Positions 42,534 through 50,695 of a DNA stretch of 64,000 nt are shown one piece after another. This DNA is from Leucobacter sp. G161. Its GTDB lineage: Bacteria; Actinomycetota; Actinomycetes; Actinomycetales; Microbacteriaceae. Every line of letters starts with the position of its first letter. The first letter of the stretch is position 1. Below the pieces are notes generated by a model. That model was not told the DNA's origin and did not search any database. It was given only the letters and a program-made list of their open reading frames with translations. Location of the stretch: NCBI RefSeq assembly GCF_001482305.1, contig NZ_LOHP01000064.1, forward strand, positions 89,208-153,207. Direction: 5' to 3'. Both the position numbers and the translations under genes were made by a program.

Positions 42534-44381
42534 ATGACGACCGCGTTGATTCCCGCTGCTGCGCTGTGGGACATGGATGGCACCATCATCGACTCAGAGC
42601 CGCTGTGGATCCGCGCCGAGGTCGCGATGCTCGCACGCTTCGGGCTGCGCTTCCCGGAGGGACTCGAGACTCAGCTCGTCGGGCTTGGGCTCACCGCCGC
42701 GGCGACACATTTTCAGGAAATGGGTGTCCCGCTCTCGGTCGACGAGATCATCGGCGAGTGGACCGAGGCGCTCATTGTTGGTCTCGCTTCGGAGCAGCCG
42801 CGCTGGATGCCGGGTGCGCGGGAGCTGCTCGCCGAGTTCCGGGAACTGGGCGTGCCGAACGTGCTCGTCACGATGTCTGTGCGCCGCATCGCCGATGCTG
42901 TCGTCGCGCTGCTGCCAGAGGGCAGCTTTGACGCGATTATTGCCGGCGACGAGGTCGAACACGAGAAGCCCCACCCGGATCCGTACCTGCGTGGCGCTGC
43001 AGCCGTTGGCGTAGCTGCGCACGATTGCATCGCCTTCGAGGATTCCCTGCCCGGCGCGACAGCGGCGATGGCCGCCGGCTGCGTCGTGATCGCCACACCC
43101 GGGCTCGTGCCGCTTGATGACGCTGCCGCTCATGAGGTACGTGCATCGCTCACGGGCTTGACCGTGGCCGCGGTTGCTCAGCTCTGGGCTCAGCACCGCA
43201 CCCACTCTGCATCCGTCGGCGCGAGCGCCACAACCCTCGCAACCGAGGAGAACACCGAGACTATGAACGCACACGACGCACACGACCAGCACCTCCCCGA
43301 GCAGTCAGGCGCGCAGCCTGCCCCGGCCCTGCGCGGACCATTCCGCCTCGGCGACCGCGTGCAGCTCACCGGCCCAAAGGGGCGTATGAACACAATCACG
43401 CTCGAGGCTGGGGCCGAGTTCCACAGCCACAAGGGCATGATCCGCCACGAGGATATCGTCGGGATCCCGGACGCATCGGTGATCGAGAACAACAGCGGCG
43501 AGGAGTACCTCGCGCTGCGCCCGCTGCTCTCCGACTTTGTCATGTCGATGCCGCGCGGAGCCGCCATCGTGTATCCGAAGGACGCCGCCCAGATCGTGTC
43601 GCTCGCGGACATCTTCCCCGGGGCCAGGGTCGTTGAGGCCGGCGTCGGCTCGGGTGCGCTGTCGCTGCACCTGCTCCGTGCGGTCGGCCCCGAGGGCGAG
43701 GTGCACTCGTTTGAGCGTCGAGATGAGTTCGCGGAGATCGCGCGTGCGAACGCGCGCGCATACGCCGGAGCGGACCCGGCGAACTGGACGGTGCGCGTTG
43801 GCGACCTGCAGGAGGAGCTCCCGAGTGCGCTCGAGGCCGGGTCGGTCGACCGGGTTGTCCTCGACATGCTCGCACCCTGGGAGTGCGTCGACGTCACGGC
43901 GAACGCGCTCTCACCTGGTGGCGTCGTCATTTGTTACGTTGCGACGGTGACCCAGCTCTCCCGCACGGTAGAGGAGCTCCGCCGGTCGGGGCTGTTCACC
44001 CACCCGCAGGCGTCGGAGACGATGGTGCGCGGCTGGCACGTTGAGGGGCTCGCGGTGCGCCCGGACCATCGCATGGTTGGTCACACCGGCTTCCTGGTGA
44101 CCGCGCGGAAGCTCGCTCCCGGCACGCAGTTGCCGAGCTTGAAGCGACGCGCGTCGAAGAGCGACTTCTCTGAGGCCGACATGGGCAACTGGCTCCCCGA
44201 CATGGGCCCGGACGCTGACCTGGACGCCTGGAGCGAGGAGAGCGTCGGTCAGCGCGTGAAGAGCGACAAGATTCTCCGTAAGAAGGCGCGCGAGGCGCAG
44301 CGCATCGCGGATCACCGCGCCGGAATCGACGCGCCGGCTGAGGGCACCCCCTCGGCGACTCCTGACCACGCGGGCGACTAA
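42534..44381 (+). CDS. trmI: HAD phosphatase fused to tRNA (adenine58-N1)-methyltransferase TrmI
   Basis: One 615-codon frame encodes two enzymes. Residues ~8-220 are a beta-phosphoglucomutase-like HAD hydrolase: WDMDGTIIDSEPLW (nucleophile and acid Asp), TMSVRR, KPHPDPYL (Lys) and AFEDSLPGATAA (motif IV). From ~255 on is TrmI, which methylates A58 in the tRNA T-loop: GDRVQLTGPKGR, VEAGVGSGALSLHLLRAVG (SAM site), the RVGDLQ block, VDRVVLDMLAPWE, and RPDHRMVGHTGFL. No stop separates them; an ATG at 43263 could allow separate TrmI synthesis. TAAGAT 7 nt before ATG 42534 suggests a leaderless start. Confidence 0.85.
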   Translation: MTTALIPAAALWDMDGTIIDSEPLWIRAEVAMLARFGLRFPEGLETQLVGLGLTAAATHFQEMGVPLSVDEIIGEWTEALIVGLASEQPRWMPGARELLAEFRELGVPNVLVTMSVRRIADAVVALLPEGSFDAIIAGDEVEHEKPHPDPYLRGAAAVGVAAHDCIAFEDSLPGATAAMAAGCVVIATPGLVPLDDAAAHEVRASLTGLTVAAVAQLWAQHRTHSASVGASATTLATEENTETMNAHDAHDQHLPEQSGAQPAPALRGPFRLGDRVQLTGPKGRMNTITLEAGAEFHSHKGMIRHEDIVGIPDASVIENNSGEEYLALRPLLSDFVMSMPRGAAIVYPKDAAQIVSLADIFPGARVVEAGVGSGALSLHLLRAVGPEGEVHSFERRDEFAEIARANARAYAGADPANWTVRVGDLQEELPSALEAGSVDRVVLDMLAPWECVDVTANALSPGGVVICYVATVTQLSRTVEELRRSGLFTHPQASETMVRGWHVEGLAVRPDHRMVGHTGFLVTARKLAPGTQLPSLKRRASKSDFSEADMGNWLPDMGPDADLDAWSEESVGQRVKSDKILRKKAREAQRIADHRAGIDAPAEGTPSATPDHAGD

Positions 44382-44449
44382 CGCCCGAACCCCAGCGGCC
44401 ACCCGGTAGGATGGGCAGGTTCGCATTCGACGCACTCGAGAGGTGTTCC

Positions 44450-45388
44450 ATGCTTCGTCGCATTGCCCCGGCGGTTCTTACTGTCGCTGTCTCCGCCGCA
44501 GTCCTCACCGGCTGCAGTTCGACTGACGCCGTTGAGGTGGATCGTGGCGACTGCGCCGCGACGCTCGGCGCCGGCGCGCTCAGCGACAGCGTCGTAGTCC
44601 TCGGCGCGTTCGGCACTGAGCCGGAGGTGTCCATCCCGACCGAGACTGAGGTCTCGGTGTCGCAGCGCTCGATCGTTGACAGCTCTGGCGTCACCGCCGG
44701 CGCGAAGGTAGCCGGCAACGACACCATCGCGTCCGTGAACTTCGCGTTCTACGATCAGGCTTCGGGCGAGAAGCTCTTCGCGAGCTCCGGCTTCGGCGGT
44801 GCAGCAGAAACCAACGAGTTCTTCATGCTCGCAGCAGACATGATGAACCCGCTGAGCGCGGCCGTTGAGTGTGCGGCGCCCGGTGAGCGCGTGGTGCTCG
44901 CGATGAGCCCAGAGGACGCGCTGCCCCTGCGCCAGCAGATCGGTGGGACCCCGGAGTCAGCCCTCGTCGCGGTCATGGATCTCGAGGATGTTTCCGGCTT
45001 CAAGGCTTCCGGTCGCGAGAAGGGGCTCCCGAACGGGTTCCCCGCGGTCGTGACCGATGAGACGGGGCAGCCCGGGCTCGTTCTCCCGCCGCGCGAAGCC
45101 CCGGTTGGGCTGACCTCAGCTGTCCGCGTTTCGGGCGAGGGCGACGACGTGTCGGCTGAGGGGCGCCTGCTCGTGCAGATGCTCGCGGTGGGCTGGGACG
45201 GCTCCGTCCTCACGAACACGTGGACCGACGGCGGCCCGCAGATGCTCCCCGGCGAGACCGAGTCTGCCGCGCAGGGGCTCGCGTTCCGCGCAGAGTTGAC
45301 TGGCAAGCCCGTTGGCTCGCAGGTTGTCATCACCGAGGGCGGCGACAACGCCCGGGTGATCGTGCTCGATATCCTCGCGGCGGGATAG
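44450..45388 (+). CDS. lipoprotein related to FKBP-type peptidyl-prolyl isomerases
   Basis: 312-residue precursor with a lipoprotein signal: basic MLRRIAP, a hydrophobic core, lipobox LTGC with Cys22. The mature part resembles the two-module secreted FKBP-like proteins of Microbacteriaceae that stand before pafB; the C-terminal module (about 215-312: RLLVQMLAVGWDGSVLTNTW, LTGKPVGSQVVIT) has the FKBP layout but several active-site aromatics are not obvious, so catalytic activity is uncertain. The start ATG 44450 follows GAGAGG at 6 nt; a -10 box TAGGAT is at 44407-44412. Confidence 0.75.
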   Translation: MLRRIAPAVLTVAVSAAVLTGCSSTDAVEVDRGDCAATLGAGALSDSVVVLGAFGTEPEVSIPTETEVSVSQRSIVDSSGVTAGAKVAGNDTIASVNFAFYDQASGEKLFASSGFGGAAETNEFFMLAADMMNPLSAAVECAAPGERVVLAMSPEDALPLRQQIGGTPESALVAVMDLEDVSGFKASGREKGLPNGFPAVVTDETGQPGLVLPPREAPVGLTSAVRVSGEGDDVSAEGRLLVQMLAVGWDGSVLTNTWTDGGPQMLPGETESAAQGLAFRAELTGKPVGSQVVITEGGDNARVIVLDILAAG

Positions 45389-45400
45389 TACGGGGCGGTC

Positions 45401-46438
45401 GTGGCCCGGTCTCAGATTCCGAGCGAAGAACGCGTCTTTAGCCTGGTGCTCGCGCTTGTCGCGAGTTCTGGGGGACTGACCAAGCACGAGCTGCTGTCGT
45501 CCGTCTATGGGTATGCCGATCGCTACCGTCGGGGAGCGCAGCCTGCATCACTCGAGCGACAGTTCGAGCGGGACAAGGAGCAGCTGCGGCAGCTCGGCAT
45601 CCCGGTCGAAACGATCGACTCACCGGGAGAGCCTGGCAACAACCAGCTCGCCCGCTACCGCATCTCGAAGGCGGCACTGCAGGTGCCAACGGGGCTCGCG
45701 TTCACCGATCGAGAGCTCATGATGCTGCGCATGGCGGTGCTCGCCTGGCGCGAGGGCAGCCTGACTGATGATGCCAGGCGCGCGGCGATGAAGGTAGAGT
45801 CCCTGGGCCGAGGGCGCGATCCCCTCAGCCTCGGCGTGAGTGCAGGGTTCGGCACGTCTGAGCCGTCAGCGCCCGCGCTGCTCGCGGCCATCGAGGCCCA
45901 CCAAATTGCTGAGTTCTCATACCAGCTGCCGCAGCGCGAGGTTCCTCTCGGCCGGCGGGTGTACCCGCTGCAGCTCCACCGCTTCGAGGGCCGCTGGCAC
46001 CTCATCGCGTACGACCTCGACCGCGATGCCACGCGCGTGTTTCTGCTCGCGCGGATCTCGGGGCAGGTTGTCGCGCGCGAACGACGCCCGGAAGAGGCAG
46101 CGCGTCCAGGCGACGCCGCGGCGCTCGTCGAGCGTGCCGTCGCCGACATGCACCAGATCCAACGGGACACCCAGGTGCTGCTCCGGGTGCAGCCCGGTTC
46201 GCGTGCCGACGCGAGATTCTCCCGTGACGCGGCCGTGGTTCCCGTCGACGACGGCTCGCGGGTGCTGCAGTTTGGCACGGTTGACCTGCACGAGCTTGCT
46301 GCCCTGATCGCCGGCTACGGTGCGGAGGCAGTGGTGCTGGATCCGCCGGTGCTTCGTGACGCGGTGATCGCGTTGCTGCGCGCCGTCGACACCGCGCACG
46401 GCGGCTTTCCCAGTGCCGCAGATCAGGAGGGGGAGTGA
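45401..46438 (+). CDS. pafB: WYL-domain regulator PafB
   Basis: 345 residues: an N-terminal winged helix (about 5-70), a WYL domain (about 160-240; here FEGRWHLIAYDLDRDATRVFLLARISG) and a C-terminal WCX extension. PafB pairs with PafC to activate the LexA-independent DNA-damage response in Actinobacteria, probably sensing single-stranded DNA through the WYL domain. GTG start 45401, 12 nt after the lipoprotein gene; the stop overlaps pafC. Confidence 0.92.
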   Translation: MARSQIPSEERVFSLVLALVASSGGLTKHELLSSVYGYADRYRRGAQPASLERQFERDKEQLRQLGIPVETIDSPGEPGNNQLARYRISKAALQVPTGLAFTDRELMMLRMAVLAWREGSLTDDARRAAMKVESLGRGRDPLSLGVSAGFGTSEPSAPALLAAIEAHQIAEFSYQLPQREVPLGRRVYPLQLHRFEGRWHLIAYDLDRDATRVFLLARISGQVVARERRPEEAARPGDAAALVERAVADMHQIQRDTQVLLRVQPGSRADARFSRDAAVVPVDDGSRVLQFGTVDLHELAALIAGYGAEAVVLDPPVLRDAVIALLRAVDTAHGGFPSAADQEGE

Positions 46439-47439
46439 TGTCCCGTCAGATGCTGGCGAGCGACCGCGTGCTGCTGTTGCTCTCGCTCGTTCCGTACCTC
46501 CGCGAACACGGGCCGACGCCGATCGCCGAGCTCGCCCGCACGTTTGATGCGGATCCACGCATGCTCCGCTCCCTCATCGGGTTTCTCGGCACAGCGGGCA
46601 TCCCTGGTGAGACGCTCGCGTACCAGCACAACGACCTGTTCGACATCGACTGGGACGCGTTCGAGGAGCACGATATCGTCTCGCTCACGCAGACCGTCGC
46701 CGTCGATGAAACCCCGAGGTTTACCGGTGTGGAGACCGCCGCCCTGCTGGCCGGGCTTGCCGCGCTGCGGCCCCTGCTCACGGCCAAGGATGCGCGCCTC
46801 GCGGCTGACCTCGGTGAACGGCTCGGCGCGATGATGGGCACAGCTGAGCTGCCGGCGGTCGTCGTCTCGCAGGAAGACCCACAGGGCGACCTCGCGGTGC
46901 TTGTCCGCGCGATCGAAGCGGAGCGTGCCGTGCGCTTCAGCTACCGCGACGCTGCAGGCACCGTCAGCAGCCGCACGGTCCACCCCGGCTCCCTGACCGA
47001 GCGCGAGGGCACCTGGTACCTCCACGGCTTCAACGTTGAGCGCTCGGCCCAGCGGACCTTCAGCGTGCCGCAACTCAGTGACCTGACCGTGCTCGACGAA
47101 CGCCTCACCGCAGCGGCCGCTCCGCCGGATGGAGTTGCGACAGGCGCCACTGATCCCGCATCGATCGATGCTGGCGCGCGCGAGAGCAGTGAGATTCTCG
47201 CGATCGTTCCCACGCGCCTTCTCGGCGCGATCCGCGGCTTCGCGCCCCAGCAGGTGACCGGCGGAGACGTCGTAGCGACCCCGGGCACAACGCTCGTGCG
47301 GATCGACGCCTGGCACGCTGGAGCCGCGGTGAGGCTCGCCCAGCACGGGCCGGGCGAGATCGAGATTGTCGCCCCGGTGGCTGCCCGAGCGGCGGTCAGC
47401 GCGTGGGCGGAGTCGGCGCTCGCGGCATACGGCGAGTAG
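46438..47439 (+). CDS. pafC: WYL-domain regulator PafC
   Basis: 333-residue partner of PafB with the same modules: winged helix (about 8-65), WYL domain (about 150-215; REGTWYLHGFNVERSAQRTFSVPQLSDL) and WCX tail. The ATG at 46438, sharing one base with the pafB stop, has AGGAGG seven nt upstream and is preferred over the GTG at 46435. The usual next gene, tatA, is missing. Confidence 0.92.
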   Translation: MSRQMLASDRVLLLLSLVPYLREHGPTPIAELARTFDADPRMLRSLIGFLGTAGIPGETLAYQHNDLFDIDWDAFEEHDIVSLTQTVAVDETPRFTGVETAALLAGLAALRPLLTAKDARLAADLGERLGAMMGTAELPAVVVSQEDPQGDLAVLVRAIEAERAVRFSYRDAAGTVSSRTVHPGSLTEREGTWYLHGFNVERSAQRTFSVPQLSDLTVLDERLTAAAAPPDGVATGATDPASIDAGARESSEILAIVPTRLLGAIRGFAPQQVTGGDVVATPGTTLVRIDAWHAGAAVRLAQHGPGEIEIVAPVAARAAVSAWAESALAAYGE

Positions 47440-47477
47440 CCACGATCTTCGCAGCGGGAAAACGGTACACTGTCGCC

Positions 47478-48359
47478 ATGGCGAAAGAGGGGCGCGAGAC
47501 GCGCAACCGGCAGGGGCGTATGAGTCTCGGAGAGCACCTCGTCGAACTCCGAAAGCGCCTGATTATTGCCGCCCTCGGGCTCGTCCTCGGGCTCGTCGGC
47601 GGGTTTTTTCTCGTCAACCCTGTCTGGGACTTGCTGCGCAAGCCCATCAACGACCTCAAGCTGCAGGGTCGAGAGGCCGTGCTCACGTACAGTGCGATCA
47701 CCGAGGGCTTTGACCTTCGTATCCAGATTGCGCTGTTCATCGCCGTCATCATCACCGCGCCGATCTGGCTCTATCAGATCTGGGCGTTCCTCGCGCCGGG
47801 TCTGACCCGCAAAGAGAAGCTCTACGGGGTCGGCTTCCTCGGTGCAGCGGTCCCTTTGTTCCTCGCGGGGATTTTTGCCGCCTGGATGGTGCTGCCGAAC
47901 ATCGTGAGACTCATGTCCACGTTCCAGCCCAGTGAGGACGCCTTCTTCCTGCAAGCGAGGCTCTACGTTGACTTCGCGGTGAAACTCATGCTCGCGGTCG
48001 GCGTTGGCTTCGTCATGCCCGTCGTGCTCGTCATGCTGAACTTTGTCGGCATCATCCGGGGGAAGACGATTCTCAAGAGCTGGCGAGTCGCGATCCTCAT
48101 CATCGTACTGTTCGCTGCGCTCACCACCCCGGCCGCCGATCTCTGGAGCATGTTCCTGCTCGCGGCCCCGATGGTGTTGCTGTACTTCATCGCCGTCGGG
48201 ATCGCCCTGATCCACGATCGCCGACTCGACAAACGCAGGGCGAAAGAGTTCGAGGAGTATGGCATCGACATGAGCGAGCCTGACCTCAGCGAACTCGACG
48301 ACGAGGACTCCTCGGCATCCCAGAACACCAAGCCTCGAAAGGCGAGCCAAGACTCGTGA
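47478..48359 (+). CDS. tatC: Sec-independent translocase subunit TatC
   Basis: 293-residue six-helix membrane protein that recognises twin-arginine signal peptides. Typical features: MSLGEHLVELRKRL at the start of helix 1, ITAPIWLYQIWAFLAPGLTRKEK, the FQPSEDAFFLQARLYVDF loop, and VMPVVLVMLNFVG. The last ~60 residues are a charged cytoplasmic tail. ATG 47478 is preceded by TACACT at 6 nt, suggesting its own leaderless promoter in the 38-bp gap after pafC. tatA/tatB are not in the window. Confidence 0.93.
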   Translation: MAKEGRETRNRQGRMSLGEHLVELRKRLIIAALGLVLGLVGGFFLVNPVWDLLRKPINDLKLQGREAVLTYSAITEGFDLRIQIALFIAVIITAPIWLYQIWAFLAPGLTRKEKLYGVGFLGAAVPLFLAGIFAAWMVLPNIVRLMSTFQPSEDAFFLQARLYVDFAVKLMLAVGVGFVMPVVLVMLNFVGIIRGKTILKSWRVAILIIVLFAALTTPAADLWSMFLLAAPMVLLYFIAVGIALIHDRRLDKRRAKEFEEYGIDMSEPDLSELDDEDSSASQNTKPRKASQDS

Positions 48360-50695
48360 ATGACGCACCCTCCCTGCCAGACGCGGGAGTAGCAGGGCCC
48401 GAAGCTGGCGCCGCAGACACCGCACTCGCGCACTTCGAATCCCGCCTGGAGTATCCGCTCGACCCGTTCCAGCGCAACGCCTGCGAGCGGCTTGAAGCCG
48501 GGCGCAGCGTGCTCGTTGCTGCGCCGACGGGTTCCGGAAAGACGACCGTGGCAGAGTTCGCCGTCTATCTGGCTCGCCGTGAGCGGAACACGAAGATTTT
48601 CTATACGACGCCCATCAAGGCGCTCTCGAACCAGAAGTTCCACGAACTCTGCGCTGAATACGGCGAGGACGAGGTCGGCCTCCTCACCGGCGACGTAAAC
48701 CTCCGTGGCGATGCACCGATCGTGGTCATGACCACCGAAGTGCTCCGCAACATGATCTACGCCGATTCGAAGACGCTCACCGATCTCGCCTTCGTCGTGC
48801 TCGACGAGGTGCACTTCCTCGGTGACCGGTTCCGCGGGGCGGTGTGGGAAGAGATCATTCTGCACCTGCCGCGGACGGTTCGGCTCGTGTCGCTGTCGGC
48901 GACGGTCTCGAACGCAGAGGAGTTCGGCGACTGGATGCACGCGGTCCGCGGCGAAACCGACGTGGTGCTCTCGGAACACCGTCCCGTGCCGCTCTACCAG
49001 CACGTGCTCACCACGAAGGCGCTCATGCCCCTGTTCGTGGACCGCGAGGGCGAGCTGGCGCGCGCTGGCAAGGTGAACCCGGAACTCTGGATGCTGTCCG
49101 GGCGCGGACGCGGTGGCCGGGGAGGTCGCGACGGCGGGCGTGACGGCGGCGGTGGCCGTGATCGCGGTCGTTCGCGCGGCGGCCCACCACAGCGGCGGAC
49201 CAGGCGGATCTCGCGCGGCGACATCGCGCGCGCGCTCGACGAGACACAGCTGCTCCCGGCTATTGTGTTCATTTTCAGTCGCAACGGCTGCGACCAGGCC
49301 GTGCGGCAGTGCATGTTCGAGGGCATCACCCTCACGACCCGCGAGGAACGCGAGGAGATCCGTCGAGTCGCCTTCAAGCTGGTGGACAGCCTGAGCGAAG
49401 AGGATCGCCGGGTGCTAGAAACCCGGGAGTGGATCGCCGGTCTCGAGCGCGGCGTTGCCGCGCACCACGCCGGGCTGCTGCCAGCCTTCAAAGCTGTCGT
49501 TGAAGAACTGTTCCAGCGCCGGCTCGTGAAACTCGTATTCGCGACGGAAACGCTGGCGCTCGGCATCAACATGCCGGCGCGCGCGGTGGTCATCGAACGG
49601 CTCGACAAGTTCAACGGTGAGCAGCGCGTGCCGCTCACCTCGGGGGAGTTCACGCAGCTGACTGGCCGCGCGGGCCGACGCGGTATCGACGTCGAGGGCC
49701 ACTCGGTCGTGGTGTGGAGCGACGCCGTTGACGTGGAGGAGCTGTCCCAGCTTGCGGGGACCCGCTCGTTCCCCGTGAAGTCGACGTTCAGGCCGACCGC
49801 GAACATGGCGGTGAACCTGCTGCAGCGCCTGAGCTATACGCAGGCACGCGACGCCCTCGAGCTCTCGTTTGCGCAGTTCCAAGCCGACCGCGCGGTCGTC
49901 GATCAGGCGCGGGAGCTGCAGTCCGCACAGTCATCGCTCAAGGGCTACGAGAAGGCCGCTGCGCGCGCGCAGGGCTCGGACAAGAAACGCTGGGAGGATC
50001 GCGCGAGGAAGCTGCGTCGGCAGCTCGAGCGCGGCCGCAGGCAGGTTGCGAACCGCACCGGCACGATCGCTCGCACGTTTGAACGGGTCGTGGAGGAGCT
50101 GCTCGAGCTGGGTTACCTCTCGGGAGACACGCGCGACGGCGGGGTCGAGGTCGCTCCGTACGGGGAGATGCTGCGCCGCATCTATGGTGAGCGCGATCTG
50201 CTGATCGCTGAGTGCCTGAGGCATGACCTGTGGCGTGGCCTCGACGCCAATGGTCTCGCCGCGATGTGCTGCGCGCTGAGCTATGAGCCGCGCCGCGACG
50301 ATGAGGCAGTGGATCGCGGCCCGGGCGGCAAGTTCGGCCAGGCCTTTGATCGGGTGCTCGACCGCTGGGTCGCCCTTGACGACCTCGCCGAACACTACCG
50401 GCTGCCGCGTGCCGACATGCCGCACGCCGGTCTCGCCGCGACCATGTATGACTGGTCGAAGGGCGCGACGCTCGAGCGTGTGCTTGAGTCGAGTGGGCTC
50501 GGCGCTGGCGACTTCGTGCGCTGGACGAAGCAAACCATTGACCTCCTTGACCAGGTGTCCCAGGCGTGCGACGTTGCGATCGCGCACCCGGATCTCAGTG
50601 ACGACGCGGTGCGACTGGGCGTGCTCGGCGCGCTTGCCCGCGACGCGAAGCGATCGATCCGCCGCGGCATCGTTGAGGCGTCGAGCTCGTCATGA
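48356..50695 (+). CDS. helY: DEAD/DEAH-box RNA helicase of the HelY/Ski2-like family
   Basis: 779-residue Ski2-like helicase. Motifs: PLDPFQRNACERLEAG, APTGSGKTTVAE (Walker A), YTTPIKALSNQK, TGDVNLRGDAPIVVMTTEVLRNMIY, DEVHFL, SLSATVSN, AAHHAGLLPAFK, FATETLALGINMPAR, QLTGRAGRRGID. The C-terminal ~150 residues form the DSHCT-like helical domain. Inside the first RecA region an unusual Arg/Gly/Asp-rich insertion (about 247-280) precedes the second domain. GTG start overlaps the tatC stop; the stop overlaps lnt. Confidence 0.92.
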   Translation: MNDAPSLPDAGVAGPEAGAADTALAHFESRLEYPLDPFQRNACERLEAGRSVLVAAPTGSGKTTVAEFAVYLARRERNTKIFYTTPIKALSNQKFHELCAEYGEDEVGLLTGDVNLRGDAPIVVMTTEVLRNMIYADSKTLTDLAFVVLDEVHFLGDRFRGAVWEEIILHLPRTVRLVSLSATVSNAEEFGDWMHAVRGETDVVLSEHRPVPLYQHVLTTKALMPLFVDREGELARAGKVNPELWMLSGRGRGGRGGRDGGRDGGGGRDRGRSRGGPPQRRTRRISRGDIARALDETQLLPAIVFIFSRNGCDQAVRQCMFEGITLTTREEREEIRRVAFKLVDSLSEEDRRVLETREWIAGLERGVAAHHAGLLPAFKAVVEELFQRRLVKLVFATETLALGINMPARAVVIERLDKFNGEQRVPLTSGEFTQLTGRAGRRGIDVEGHSVVVWSDAVDVEELSQLAGTRSFPVKSTFRPTANMAVNLLQRLSYTQARDALELSFAQFQADRAVVDQARELQSAQSSLKGYEKAAARAQGSDKKRWEDRARKLRRQLERGRRQVANRTGTIARTFERVVEELLELGYLSGDTRDGGVEVAPYGEMLRRIYGERDLLIAECLRHDLWRGLDANGLAAMCCALSYEPRRDDEAVDRGPGGKFGQAFDRVLDRWVALDDLAEHYRLPRADMPHAGLAATMYDWSKGATLERVLESSGLGAGDFVRWTKQTIDLLDQVSQACDVAIAHPDLSDDAVRLGVLGALARDAKRSIRRGIVEASSSS

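Noticed and set aside
48290..48301. Third copy of the dispersed repeat (motif CTGACCTCAGCGA) in tatC
   Set aside because: Only the short motif matches; it is in coding sequence and lacks the inverted partner and flanks.
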